Origin: Spirochaetota bacterium
Lineage (GTDB): Bacteria > Spirochaetota > UBA4802 > JAFGJZ01
Assembly (NCBI GenBank): GCA_022704645.1
Contig: JAKJGA010000046.1
Span: forward strand, 1 to 11,264
Direction: 5' to 3'
Length of the DNA stretch: 11,264 bases
Position 1 is the first letter of the stretch. The number at the start of each line of letters is the position of its first letter. Of this stretch, positions 1 to 6,712 are shown piece after piece. The notes beneath the pieces were generated by a model that saw only the letters and a list, made by a program, of their open reading frames with translations, had not been told where the DNA came from and searched no databases. Both the position numbers and the translations under genes were made by a program.

Positions 1-474
1 ATTCATTCTCTTAATGCAGAAGATCCAAGTGATTTTGATATTGAAACTAATTCCAAAAATCTTGAAATTGCGGATAATATTTCAAGAACCCTTACATATT
101 TACTGATTGCGATAGCATCGATTTCGTTGATTGTCGGCGGAATCGGCATTATGAATATTATGCTGGTATCGGTAAACGAAAGAACGCGTGAAATAGGCAT
201 ACGTATGTCAATAGGCGCAAAGAAAAGGGATATCTTAACGCAGTTCCTGACAGAGTCGGTTATTCTCTGTTCTTTCGGCGGTGTGCTGGGTATTTTGTTC
301 GGTTTAACGGGATACTTCTTTATTGCATTCTATTTGAATTGGGCATATGTTTTTTCTCCTTTATCAATAATTATTTCATTTTCATTTGCCTTTGCCGTAG
401 GAATTTTTTTCGGATTCTATCCCGCAAAAAAAGCATCGGATTTGAATCCGATAGAAGCATTGAGAATGGAATAA
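1..474 (+). CDS. MacB/FtsX-type ABC transporter permease, C-terminal part
   Basis: The reading frame is open from the first base of the window and ends at TAA 472-474, so only the last 157 residues are present. The fragment begins in the periplasmic domain, then has a first membrane helix (about residues 34-56) running into the segment GGIGIMNIMLVSVNERTREI, the hallmark of MacB-type permeases. Two more hydrophobic segments follow (about 85-107 and 117-138), and the tail PAKKASDLNPIEALRME is the usual cytoplasmic end of this family. These inner-membrane proteins work with an ATPase, often with a periplasmic adaptor and an outer-membrane channel, to move lipoproteins, peptides or macrolide-like compounds out of the cell. 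The substrate cannot be told from this end. It may be a free permease or the permease half of an ATPase-permease fusion. Confidence 0.93.
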   Translation: MHSLNAEDPSDFDIETNSKNLEIADNISRTLTYLLIAIASISLIVGGIGIMNIMLVSVNERTREIGIRMSIGAKKRDILTQFLTESVILCSFGGVLGILFGLTGYFFIAFYLNWAYVFSPLSIIISFSFAFAVGIFFGFYPAKKASDLNPIEALRME

Positions 475-531
475 AATTATGTTTAAAACCAAATGTTGCC
501 GATAATATAGTGAAAGGTTGGACTGCGACTT

Positions 532-563
532 AAAATATAATTATAAAAATTATTCTATATTTT
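532..563 (+). terminator. Weak AT-only hairpin after the permease gene
   Basis: AAAATATA at 532-539 can pair with TATATTTT at 556-563, leaving an AT-rich loop and a short T run at the end. It lies 58 bases past the permease stop and would separate that gene from xerD. The stem has no G-C pairs and competing pairings exist, so it may be no more than AT-rich spacer. Confidence 0.25.
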
Positions 564-596
564 TAAATAATCTATAAAGACATAATCCGTACACTG

Positions 597-619
597 CCGA
601 TATTATTTGTATAATACGG
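597..619 (+). promoter_or_regulatory. Probable xerD -10 element inside an imperfect dyad
   Basis: A perfect TATAAT lies at 610-615, 33 bases upstream of the GTG of xerD. No good -35 hexamer sits 16-18 bases before it. The -10 is embedded in an inverted repeat: CCG, one extra A, TATTAT (597-606), a TTGT spacer, then ATAATA CGG (611-619). The dyad could be a repressor or activator site, which would fit a promoter lacking a -35, but this is inference. Confidence 0.4.
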
Positions 620-648
620 TTCCATGATAATGGAAAAAGGAGATAACA

Positions 649-1539
649 GTGGCGGATTTTAAAGAAATTGACAGGTTCAAGCGTTTTCTGAAAGTAGAAA
701 AAGGTTTATCGTCAAACTCAATTTTCTCGTATACGTATGATTTGAAAAAGTTCAATGCATTTCTTGAGGATTCAAATAAAAATATAATGAGCGCGAGTCA
801 GGATGACATAAAGAAATTTCTGTCATTTGAGAAGACAAAAAGAAATAATTCCAGCCGCACACTTGCAAGATCTCTGGCAGCAATCAGACAATTTTACAAC
901 TATGTTTCAATAACTCTTGAAGTTCCTAATCCTACAGAAAAAATAGAAACACCGCAAATACGAAAATCGTTACCAGATTTTTTAAGTACAGAAGAAATAG
1001 ACAGGTTGTTTAATTCTATTTCTGATGATGATCCTTTTGAGTTGCGTGATAAAACAATGTTTGAACTTCTTTACTCATGCGGTATGAGAATCTCAGAAGC
1101 AATCGAAATAAAAATAATGGATATTGATTATGAGTCTCGATTCATAAAACTTTCAGGTAAAGGAAATAAAGAAAGAATTGTGCCGATTGGACTTCAGGCA
1201 GTTAAAATGATCAAACTTTATGTTAAGAAATCAAGAGGTGAAATTCTAGGCAAAAGAGAAAGTGAATTTCTTTTTATAAGCAAGAAAGGATCAAAGCTTA
1301 ACCGTAAAAGTGTCTGGAGACTTCTTAAAGGATATGTCGACAGAACTAATATCAAAAAGAATATAACTCCGCATACTCTACGTCATTCATTTGCAACTCA
1401 TTTGATTGAGAACGGTGCTGATCTTCGTTCAGTTCAGGAACTTCTTGGGCACATGGATATATCAACTACTCAGGTTTATACTCATCTTGCTAAGAAAAAG
1501 CTTCAAGAATTTCACAGCCAGTTCCATCCAAAAGGATAA
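649..1539 (+). CDS. xerD: Tyrosine recombinase XerD
   Basis: This 296-residue protein matches the length of XerC/XerD, the recombinases that resolve chromosome dimers at dif. The N-terminal part (about 5-95) is the SAM-like core-binding domain and the rest is the catalytic domain. All catalytic residues are visible: R147 (in GMRISE), K171 (in GKGNKER), H242 and R245 (HTLRH), H268 (LLGH) and the nucleophile Y277 (VYTHL). The C-terminal tail FHSQFHPKG resembles XerD more than XerC. The GTG start is set by AAGGAG at 637-642, six bases upstream. A mobile-element integrase is unlikely given the size, the close fit to the Xer pattern and the lack of att-like repeats or phage genes. The next gene starts only two bases after the stop, so the two are probably cotranscribed. 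Confidence 0.93.
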   Translation: MADFKEIDRFKRFLKVEKGLSSNSIFSYTYDLKKFNAFLEDSNKNIMSASQDDIKKFLSFEKTKRNNSSRTLARSLAAIRQFYNYVSITLEVPNPTEKIETPQIRKSLPDFLSTEEIDRLFNSISDDDPFELRDKTMFELLYSCGMRISEAIEIKIMDIDYESRFIKLSGKGNKERIVPIGLQAVKMIKLYVKKSRGEILGKRESEFLFISKKGSKLNRKSVWRLLKGYVDRTNIKKNITPHTLRHSFATHLIENGADLRSVQELLGHMDISTTQVYTHLAKKKLQEFHSQFHPKG

Positions 1540-1541
1540 TC

Positions 1542-2648
1542 GTGAAGAAATATTTTGCCATAGCTTTTTCATGTTTAATACTTTCTTGTACTCCCTCCGC
1601 TTTGCGGATAAAGCAAAGCGGAAGATATTCATCATCCGAACGTAAAACAATTGATGTCAGAGTAATTTCGGGAGCAGAAAAAATAAATATATTTTCAACA
1701 GCGAAACTTAATTCAAAATCATTTTCATCTGTTTCTAATTCAAGCCGTTCAATTGATATTAAATCTTCAGAAGTTAAGTCCGAAATTTTATTTGAATCAT
1801 CAGACGGGATTATCGGAGTTAACGGTGTGAAATACCGAGGTTCACTTATTATTAGAAAAATAGGAACCAGAATTGAAGTCTGCAACAGGATATCTCTTGA
1901 AGATTATTTGAAAGGTGTAGTTTCATGTGAAATGAGCGGTAATTGGCATATTGAAGCTCTCAAAGCTCAGGCTGTTGCGGCAAGGACTTATGCTGTATAT
2001 TTTTTGAATAAAAAGTCGAATATTAATTATGATTTGGACTGTACAACCAGTTTTCAGGTTTATAAAGGTTATTCTTCAGAAAGTAAATCCGGAAACACCG
2101 CTGTAGATAAGACATCCGGTCTTATAATGACTTATGACGGTGAACCGGTATTATCTTTTTTCCATTCTACTTGCGGCGGATGGACTTCAGACAATGGTGA
2201 CGTGTGGGCTGGAAAAAATCTTCCTTATCTAAAAAGGATTAAATGCGAACATTGTTCTGATTCTCCGAAGTATAAATGGAAAGAAACTATTTCAGCTAGC
2301 GAAATTAAATCTTTATTATTAAAAAACGGTAAACAAACCGGAAAAATTAAATCTATAAATTTAAAACGGTCTTCGGAAAGAGTTATAACTGTAATTATCC
2401 GTCATTCGAAAGGTGAAATTGTACTTACCGGAAATGAATTTAGAAGAATTATCGGTGCCGAACGGTTAAGATCATTATACTTTACAACAAGTGTCAGCGG
2501 AAAAAATATTGTTTTTGATGGAAAAGGCTGGGGGCACGGTGTCGGGATGTGTCAGTATGGCGCCAAAAGACTGGCAGAAAAGGGAAAGGGTTATTCATAT
2601 ATTCTTAAATACTATTATTCGGGTGTTGATATTAGAAAAGGGTACTGA
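1542..2648 (+). CDS. SpoIID/LytB-domain lipoprotein, putative peptidoglycan lytic transglycosylase
   Basis: The protein has 368 residues. Its GTG start is supported by AAAGGA at 1531-1536, within the end of xerD. Residues 1-16 form a lipoprotein signal with lipobox I-L-S-C16, so the mature protein is probably membrane-anchored in the periplasm. The SpoIID domain is clear: EDYLKGVVSCEMSG (120-133) with E130 at the place of the catalytic glutamate, then the signature ALKAQAVAARTYA (139-151), FHSTCGG (207-213) and the C-terminal GKGWGHGVGMCQYGAKRLAE (328-347). In Bacillus, SpoIID cleaves glycan strands already stripped of peptides. Outside spore formers, family members are linked to cell-wall remodelling. 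H208, C211, C235 and C238 lie close together and could bind a metal; that is inference. Nothing else in the window points to sporulation. Confidence 0.9.
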   Translation: MKKYFAIAFSCLILSCTPSALRIKQSGRYSSSERKTIDVRVISGAEKINIFSTAKLNSKSFSSVSNSSRSIDIKSSEVKSEILFESSDGIIGVNGVKYRGSLIIRKIGTRIEVCNRISLEDYLKGVVSCEMSGNWHIEALKAQAVAARTYAVYFLNKKSNINYDLDCTTSFQVYKGYSSESKSGNTAVDKTSGLIMTYDGEPVLSFFHSTCGGWTSDNGDVWAGKNLPYLKRIKCEHCSDSPKYKWKETISASEIKSLLLKNGKQTGKIKSINLKRSSERVITVIIRHSKGEIVLTGNEFRRIIGAERLRSLYFTTSVSGKNIVFDGKGWGHGVGMCQYGAKRLAEKGKGYSYILKYYYSGVDIRKGY

Positions 2649-2651
2649 GTG

Positions 2652-2677
2652 ATTACGTGAAAATGACTTGACGTAAT
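2652..2677 (+). promoter_or_regulatory. Inverted repeat and possible -35 upstream of the STAS-pth pair
   Basis: ATTACGT at 2652-2658 is repeated as its exact reverse complement ACGTAAT at 2671-2677, with a 12-base spacer. A TTGACG -35-like hexamer at 2668-2673 overlaps the right arm. The best -10 partner, TAGTTT at 2690-2695 (16-base spacing), is poor. No T run follows, so it is not a typical terminator. It may be an operator for the STAS-pth transcript. Confidence 0.3.
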
Positions 2678-2713
2678 AAATAATGATATTAGTTTAAATT
2701 ACGGATTGATATT

Positions 2714-3049
2714 ATGAATATTGAAAGCGCAGACAAAGGAACTTATGCTGTTGTTACATTTGCGGGATCTCTTTCTAATGAGTTTACCGAAGGTGCACAC
2801 AAAGAAATTAAGAAGTATCTTAATTTAAAAAGCAAAGATATAATAATTGATATGCGTGATGTATCATTTCTCTGCAGTGCAGCTCTTGGTCTTTTGTTTT
2901 CCTGTATGAATGAAGCTAATGATAATAAAACAAAATTTGTTGTCAGCGGATTACGTGATGATATACGGGAATTGTTTGTTATTACAGGTGTCGACCGTCA
3001 TCTAACAATTTATGAATCGATAGAAGAAGCCGAGAACAATATCCTTTAA
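2714..3049 (+). CDS. STAS-domain anti-sigma-factor antagonist (SpoIIAA/RsbV type)
   Basis: The 111-residue protein is a single STAS domain, the usual size for a free-standing anti-anti-sigma factor. Such proteins bind an anti-sigma kinase when unphosphorylated and so release the sigma factor. The core strand IIIDMRDVSFL (43-53) runs into CSAALG (54-59), which aligns with DSSGLG of SpoIIAA. S55 therefore sits where SpoIIAA S58 is phosphorylated, while the preceding Asp is Cys and the Gly is Ala. The C-terminal part (FVVSGLRDDIRELFVITGVD) is typical of the fold. The ribosome site is weak (ACGGA at 2701-2705). Its TAATG stop overlaps the pth start by one base, so translation is probably coupled. 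Neither the partner kinase, a phosphatase nor a sigma factor is in the window, so the regulated process is unknown. Confidence 0.87.
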   Translation: MNIESADKGTYAVVTFAGSLSNEFTEGAHKEIKKYLNLKSKDIIIDMRDVSFLCSAALGLLFSCMNEANDNKTKFVVSGLRDDIRELFVITGVDRHLTIYESIEEAENNIL

Positions 3050-3561
3050 TGAAAATAATTGTATGTCTGGGAAATCCCGGTATAAAATATAAGTGGAACA
3101 GGCATAATGCAGGATTTCTTGCCGGAGATTTTCTTGTTTCTGAGTTAAATTTGCCTCAGCCCCAAAAAAAAGGAAATCTGCTTTTTTCTAAATACAAGGA
3201 TATTTCTATTATTTTTCCTCAGACATTTATGAATTTAAGCGGTGAAGCTGTTATACCTTATATGAAAGCTTCTAACTGTGATTTTAATTCTATTATTGTC
3301 ATACATGATGAACTTGAAATTCCTTTCGGTGATATCAGATTAAAAGATGGCGGAGGACATAAAGGTCATAACGGAATCCGTTCAATAATGCAGATGGGCG
3401 GAAGCGGTGATTTTAAAAGAATCCGCTTTGGGATAGGCCGGCCTGATCCTTCAATGTCTGTAGCAGATTATGTTCTCTCTGATTTTACGAAAGATGAAAA
3501 AGATAATTTCCCATCAGCAATGAGTAAAGTAAAATGCATTATTGAGAATTCTTTTCTATAA
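3049..3561 (+). CDS. pth: Peptidyl-tRNA hydrolase
   Basis: Pth cleaves peptides from peptidyl-tRNAs released by stalled ribosomes, recycling the tRNA in the cytoplasm. The 170-residue protein is a little shorter than E. coli Pth (194), mainly at the C terminus. Key residues are all present: N9 in LGNPG, the catalytic H19 in RHNAGF, N62 in TFMNLSG, D87 in HDEL and N108 in GHNGIRS. The GGGHKGHNGIRS and RIRFGIGRP motifs are also standard. The start codon overlaps the STAS stop (TAATG), with no independent ribosome site, so expression probably depends on the upstream gene. A run of eight A at 3164-3171 is a possible slippage point, but the frame continues normally through it. Confidence 0.96.
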   Translation: MKIIVCLGNPGIKYKWNRHNAGFLAGDFLVSELNLPQPQKKGNLLFSKYKDISIIFPQTFMNLSGEAVIPYMKASNCDFNSIIVIHDELEIPFGDIRLKDGGGHKGHNGIRSIMQMGGSGDFKRIRFGIGRPDPSMSVADYVLSDFTKDEKDNFPSAMSKVKCIIENSFL

Positions 3562-3566
3562 AAAGC

Positions 3567-3593
3567 TTGATAAAATAATACTTCCGTAATAAT
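3567..3593 (+). promoter_or_regulatory. Candidate promoter of the SDR gene
   Basis: TTGATA at 3567-3572 and AATAAT at 3588-3593 are spaced by 15 bases, short of the ideal 17 but with good hexamers. Transcription would begin near 3600, within the LacI-type operator at 3598-3609. The promoter would separate the SDR gene from pth, which stops at 3561. Confidence 0.3.
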
Positions 3594-3597
3594 TGTG

Positions 3598-3609
3598 GAA
3601 AACGTTTGC
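3598..3609. promoter_or_regulatory. LacI-family-type operator, imperfect copy, before the SDR gene
   Basis: GAAAACGTTTGC differs by one base from the perfect palindrome GCAAACGTTTGC at 6684-6695. The central CG flanked by A and T runs is the usual core of LacI/PurR/CcpA-family operators. It sits just downstream of the candidate -10 and three bases before the ribosome site (GGAGG, 3612-3616), a position suited to repression. Confidence 0.5.
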
Positions 3610-3622
3610 GCGGAGGTTTTTT

Positions 3623-4327
3623 GTGAAATCTATTTTAATTACAGGTGCTGATAAAGGGCTGGGTTTTTCACTTGCTGAGAAATTTTCTGATAACGGATAT
3701 AATGTTTTCGCCGCTCATCTGGAGGAAAAACCTGACAACTTGGTCAAATTATCAAAGAAAAACAGTTCAGTAAAATTGATTCGAATGGATGTATCTACTG
3801 ATGAATCTGTTTCAGCGGCTGTATGTGAATTTTCAAAATTAAATGCTGAAGGAAGTATTGATATTCTTCTCAACAATGCAGGTGTTCATTTTGAAGAATC
3901 GTATTCTTCTCTGGAAGATGTTAATTTTGATGTTGCATTGAAAACTCATAATATTAATTCCCTGGGACCTTTGAGAACCGTAAAATCTTTTCTTCCATTT
4001 ATAAAAAACGGGGAGAAAAAGCTGATATTAAATATTTCATCGGAAGCCGGAAGTTTGTCGGATTGCTGGAGAGAAAAAGAATTTGATTACTGCATGTCTA
4101 AAGCCGCTTTAAATATGCAGAGCATACTGCTTCAGAATTATTTGAAAAAAGACAGAATTAAGGTAATAGCAGTTCACCCCGGATGGATGAGAACAGACAT
4201 GGGCGGGTCTAAAGCTGACATTGATTCAAAAGAATCGGCAGATGAAATATTTAGCCTTGCTGAAAAAGATTTCGCCTTGAACGATCCGATATATATGGAT
4301 TACAAAGGCAGGATCATGCATTGGTAG
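3623..4327 (+). CDS. Short-chain dehydrogenase/reductase (SDR) family oxidoreductase
   Basis: I place the start at GTG 3623, with a strong GGAGG (3612-3616) six bases upstream. A TTG at 3593 would add ten residues, but it has no ribosome site and lies in the operator/promoter region. The 234-residue protein is a classical SDR of typical size: an NAD(P)-binding turn TGADKGLG (7-14), NNAG (84-87), the catalytic Asn probably N112, S139/S140 in NISS, and Y156 and K160 in YCMSK. The PG motif follows in AVHPGWMRTDMGG, so the full Asn-Ser-Tyr-Lys set is present. It is a cytoplasmic NAD(P)-dependent oxidoreductase; the substrate cannot be read from sequence. The gene converges on the thuA-like gene, shares a 14-bp 3' overlap with it, and has the same type of operator as the GH9-thuA operon. 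That suggests a role in handling a sugar or its derivative, which is inference. Confidence 0.88.
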   Translation: MKSILITGADKGLGFSLAEKFSDNGYNVFAAHLEEKPDNLVKLSKKNSSVKLIRMDVSTDESVSAAVCEFSKLNAEGSIDILLNNAGVHFEESYSSLEDVNFDVALKTHNINSLGPLRTVKSFLPFIKNGEKKLILNISSEAGSLSDCWREKEFDYCMSKAALNMQSILLQNYLKKDRIKVIAVHPGWMRTDMGGSKADIDSKESADEIFSLAEKDFALNDPIYMDYKGRIMHW

Positions 4328-4958
4328 AACACCATAATGCTGCATTTCTGATGAGTGTTTGAATATTTTCATCCTCAAATGTTTTTATGTCATGGCCCGG
4401 TGCTAGATATGCAATCCGGCCTTTGCCTGTATCTTTTATCCATAATGCCGGAGAAGTTGTACCGTCTTCAGATGTGCTTTCAATAAGAACTGTAAAAGTA
4501 TCGAATCCGAAATAATTAAACATGTACAATTCCTCGTTGAGAGAAAAATTGTTTATTCCTTCAGTGATAAAATGATTTTTTAAAATATTGTAATCAATTT
4601 TCTGATAGGGAGGATGACCATTAAACTCCGCACCGACTATTTTACGGAATTCGTGATCGCTTTGCAGTGATATTCCATTATGGATAACAAGAAATCCTCC
4701 GCCTGAGTTAATGAAAGACAGGATATTCTGTACCGCATGATCCGGAATTTTCTTCTCCCATAGATCAAAATAGGATATTGCCGCATCATAATTTTCAGCA
4801 TGTAGTTTGCTCAAGTCTGCTATATTATCAGAAAAAGTTATTTCAAATCTGTCCGACAGAACAGATTTGAAATAATTCTTAACAGCATCGAGCGGATGAT
4901 ATGTAGCTTCGGCATTGCTGCCGAATACCATTATTTTTTTTAAATTACTTTCTATCAT
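4314..4958 (-). CDS. ThuA-like domain protein (glutamine-amidotransferase-like fold)
   Basis: The 214-residue protein is a single ThuA-like domain. Seen features are the N-terminal strand KKIMVFG, the GGGFLVIHNG segment (near 85-94) where class I amidotransferases have their nucleophile elbow, NGHPPYQKIDY, EELYMFNYFG, and the C-terminal GRIAYLAPGHD and LIRNAALWC. ThuA proteins take part in trehalose and related disaccharide use in rhizobia, and similar domains are common in polysaccharide-use clusters, but their reaction is poorly defined. There is no signal peptide, so it is probably cytoplasmic. Its start overlaps the GH9 stop as ATGA (4955-4958), so it is the second gene of that operon and probably translationally coupled. 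The 3' end overlaps the SDR gene by 14 bp on the opposite strand. A run of eight A lies near its 5' end (4934-4941 on the + strand). Confidence 0.85.
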   Translation of the reverse strand: MIESNLKKIMVFGSNAEATYHPLDAVKNYFKSVLSDRFEITFSDNIADLSKLHAENYDAAISYFDLWEKKIPDHAVQNILSFINSGGGFLVIHNGISLQSDHEFRKIVGAEFNGHPPYQKIDYNILKNHFITEGINNFSLNEELYMFNYFGFDTFTVLIESTSEDGTTSPALWIKDTGKGRIAYLAPGHDIKTFEDENIQTLIRNAALWCSTNA

Positions 4959-6643
4959 TTTCCAAACTCTGATTCAAGAGCGCCTAGAAGAAAAGCTACA
5001 GGTGCGTTCCAGTTTATTGCAATTTCGTTGCAGGAATAAGCCGCTCCCACATCAGTATAGCATTTTGCAGGAGAATAATCAAAGTAAGTCTGACCGTCTT
5101 CTCTACCCTGATTGGCACCGCCGGCTATGAGTCCCGGTACAGGAGGTTTTACTCCATCTGCTGAACTTGGTCTATGGTGAGGCTGAACGACCGGATTTGA
5201 GCCAAATCCCCCCATAAAACAATAGTTTACAGCATTTCTTCCGAAAATGTAATCCATCATTTCTGATGCTGCGTTGAGATATTTCCTGTCTTTTGTAATG
5301 CGGTATGCATAAATGAGAGATACACCGTAATTAGCTATATCGGAATTGGAACCCCATCTGAAATGTTTATTTATAGGAATTCTGTACGGATTTTTCTTTA
5401 TTTCAGAAAGAGTATTGTCTGCAAATAGTGTTACAGCTTTTTTGGCATTATTTTTTACAGTTTCACTAAATGTATTATCAGTTAATGCGATCGAATGATA
5501 TGCAAGCACCATGAGGTTTTGCCATTCTGCAGGTTTGACTATTCCGTCAGGTTTTATCTTGTTTTCAACATGTTTTGCATATTCTTCGTTTCCGGTGGTA
5601 ATAAAAAGTTCAGTATATGCAGCCAGGAATTCATCTGAAAAATCTGTATCTTCATAAGGTCCGGAACCGTTGGTATTGTCCGGTTCTTTGATGTTCGGAT
5701 TTGCTTCAGCCCATTTCACGGCTGCTTCAGCACGTTTGATGCAGTCTGCTGCGTATGCCGGATTGTAATCTTTATAAACTCTTCCGGCCTGAGCCATTGA
5801 TGCAGCAAAATTCAGAGTGGATGTTGTAGATTTTCCGATTATTAAACGTTCTATCTTATCATCTTCTGGCATTACCATCGGCGGCCATTGGTTTGTTGCA
5901 ACTTTAAAGAATACACCGCCGTCCGAATCCTGCATGGTTTTAAACCAGTCAAGTTCATACTTGATTTCATCTAAGAGATCGCTTTTTCCATTTCCGCTTT
6001 CAGGAATATTCAGATCGTCGCCAATAGCGGACGGATAAAGTTCGTATAATGAGAGCAGAGTCTGGCAGGATATTCCGGCGTTTACTACATATTTCCCGTA
6101 ATCCCCCGCATCATACCAGCCTCCCGGAACGGATTTTCGCCCTTCTTTTCCGACTGTTTTATCAAATTGAAGATTTAAATCGGGATGTCCTGCGTTACGC
6201 TTCCAAAGACCTGCATGTTTTTCTTTAAGCGGAATGGAACATCTCTGGTAATAAAATGCCTTTAATGATGCTTTTAGAGTTTCTTTATTAGCTTCTCTTG
6301 AAATTTTAAAAGGAAAAGAATCATCTAATCCCTTAATTTTAATAATATATTCTCCCGGTTCCTTTAGATCTGTAAAATTTCCGTTTTTAACATCTTCATT
6401 GGAAAGATTCCATATTCCGCGTTTTTCGAGTTTGCCGCTGAAAACCATTTCGCCGCCGGCTTTATGTATTTCAAATGAAGATTCATCGGTTCCGACCGCG
6501 ACAAAATATTTTGGTGATTCAGGATAAAAAGCTGTCTGTATTGCACGGATTGCCTTGTCTGTACTGAGTTTTATACTTTTTCCGCATGAAATCAGCAACA
6601 TAAAAGCCGATATACACAGGATCATAAATTGTATTTTTTTCAT
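4955..6643 (-). CDS. GH9 family glycoside hydrolase (endoglucanase type), lipoprotein
   Basis: The 562-residue protein starts with a lipoprotein signal ending in L-I-S-C20, followed by G-K-S, so it is probably anchored in the outer membrane. Residues about 30-115 fit the N-terminal Ig-like domain of CelD-type cellulases, and the rest is the GH9 (alpha/alpha)6 barrel. Active-site motifs are intact: GGWYDAGDYGKY with D178 and D181 (general base region), PHHRPS with H490 and R491, and the family signature from Y529 to A547, with D531, Y536 and the catalytic acid E540 in SCNEIAINWNA. GH9 enzymes hydrolyse beta-1,4-glucans or mixed beta-glucans by inversion; some act on short oligosaccharides. No carbohydrate-binding module or dockerin is visible, which with the lipid anchor favours a cell-bound enzyme acting on soluble oligomers. 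The ribosome site is GGATGG (complement of 6651-6656), seven bases from the ATG. It leads the operon with the thuA-like gene. Confidence 0.93.
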   Translation of the reverse strand: MKKIQFMILCISAFMLLISCGKSIKLSTDKAIRAIQTAFYPESPKYFVAVGTDESSFEIHKAGGEMVFSGKLEKRGIWNLSNEDVKNGNFTDLKEPGEYIIKIKGLDDSFPFKISREANKETLKASLKAFYYQRCSIPLKEKHAGLWKRNAGHPDLNLQFDKTVGKEGRKSVPGGWYDAGDYGKYVVNAGISCQTLLSLYELYPSAIGDDLNIPESGNGKSDLLDEIKYELDWFKTMQDSDGGVFFKVATNQWPPMVMPEDDKIERLIIGKSTTSTLNFAASMAQAGRVYKDYNPAYAADCIKRAEAAVKWAEANPNIKEPDNTNGSGPYEDTDFSDEFLAAYTELFITTGNEEYAKHVENKIKPDGIVKPAEWQNLMVLAYHSIALTDNTFSETVKNNAKKAVTLFADNTLSEIKKNPYRIPINKHFRWGSNSDIANYGVSLIYAYRITKDRKYLNAASEMMDYIFGRNAVNYCFMGGFGSNPVVQPHHRPSSADGVKPPVPGLIAGGANQGREDGQTYFDYSPAKCYTDVGAAYSCNEIAINWNAPVAFLLGALESEFGK

Positions 6644-6669
6644 AATTGCACCATCCAGTAATTACTGCC

Positions 6670-6697
6670 AAAATATTCAGATAGCAAACGTTTGCAA
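6670..6697 (-). promoter_or_regulatory. Candidate promoter of the GH9-thuA operon
   Basis: On the minus strand, TTGCAA (6692-6697) and TATTTT (6670-6675) are spaced by 16 bases, giving a start near 6663 and a leader of about 20 bases with the ribosome site. The -35 and spacer overlap the palindrome at 6684-6695, the layout expected for repression by steric block. Confidence 0.4.
6684..6695. promoter_or_regulatory. LacI-family-type operator, perfect palindrome
   Basis: GCAAACGTTTGC is a perfect 12-bp palindrome with the central CG of LacI-family sites. It matches the core of the E. coli PurR box and resembles many sugar-regulator operators. It lies over the predicted GH9 promoter. A near copy is at 3598-3609, before the SDR gene at the other end of the module. 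No regulator gene is in the window. Confidence 0.68.
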
Positions 6698-6712
6698 GAA
6701 AAAAATATCATT

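Noticed and set aside
649..1539. Phage or integron integrase instead of a housekeeping recombinase
   Set aside because: Length, residue spacing and tail fit XerD, and no att repeats, cassette array or phage genes are nearby.
1490..1885. Open frame of 131 codons on the minus strand
   Set aside because: It lies opposite the end of xerD and the start of the SpoIID-type gene, both well supported, and its product has no recognisable motif.
3164..3171. Run of eight A in pth as a programmed frameshift site
   Set aside because: The zero frame runs through to a complete Pth with all catalytic residues, so there is no sign that slippage is needed.
3593..3622. TTG start that would extend the SDR protein by ten residues
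   Set aside because: It has no ribosome site, lies over the predicted -10 and operator, and the GTG at 3623 has a strong GGAGG at the right distance and starts directly at the Rossmann strand.
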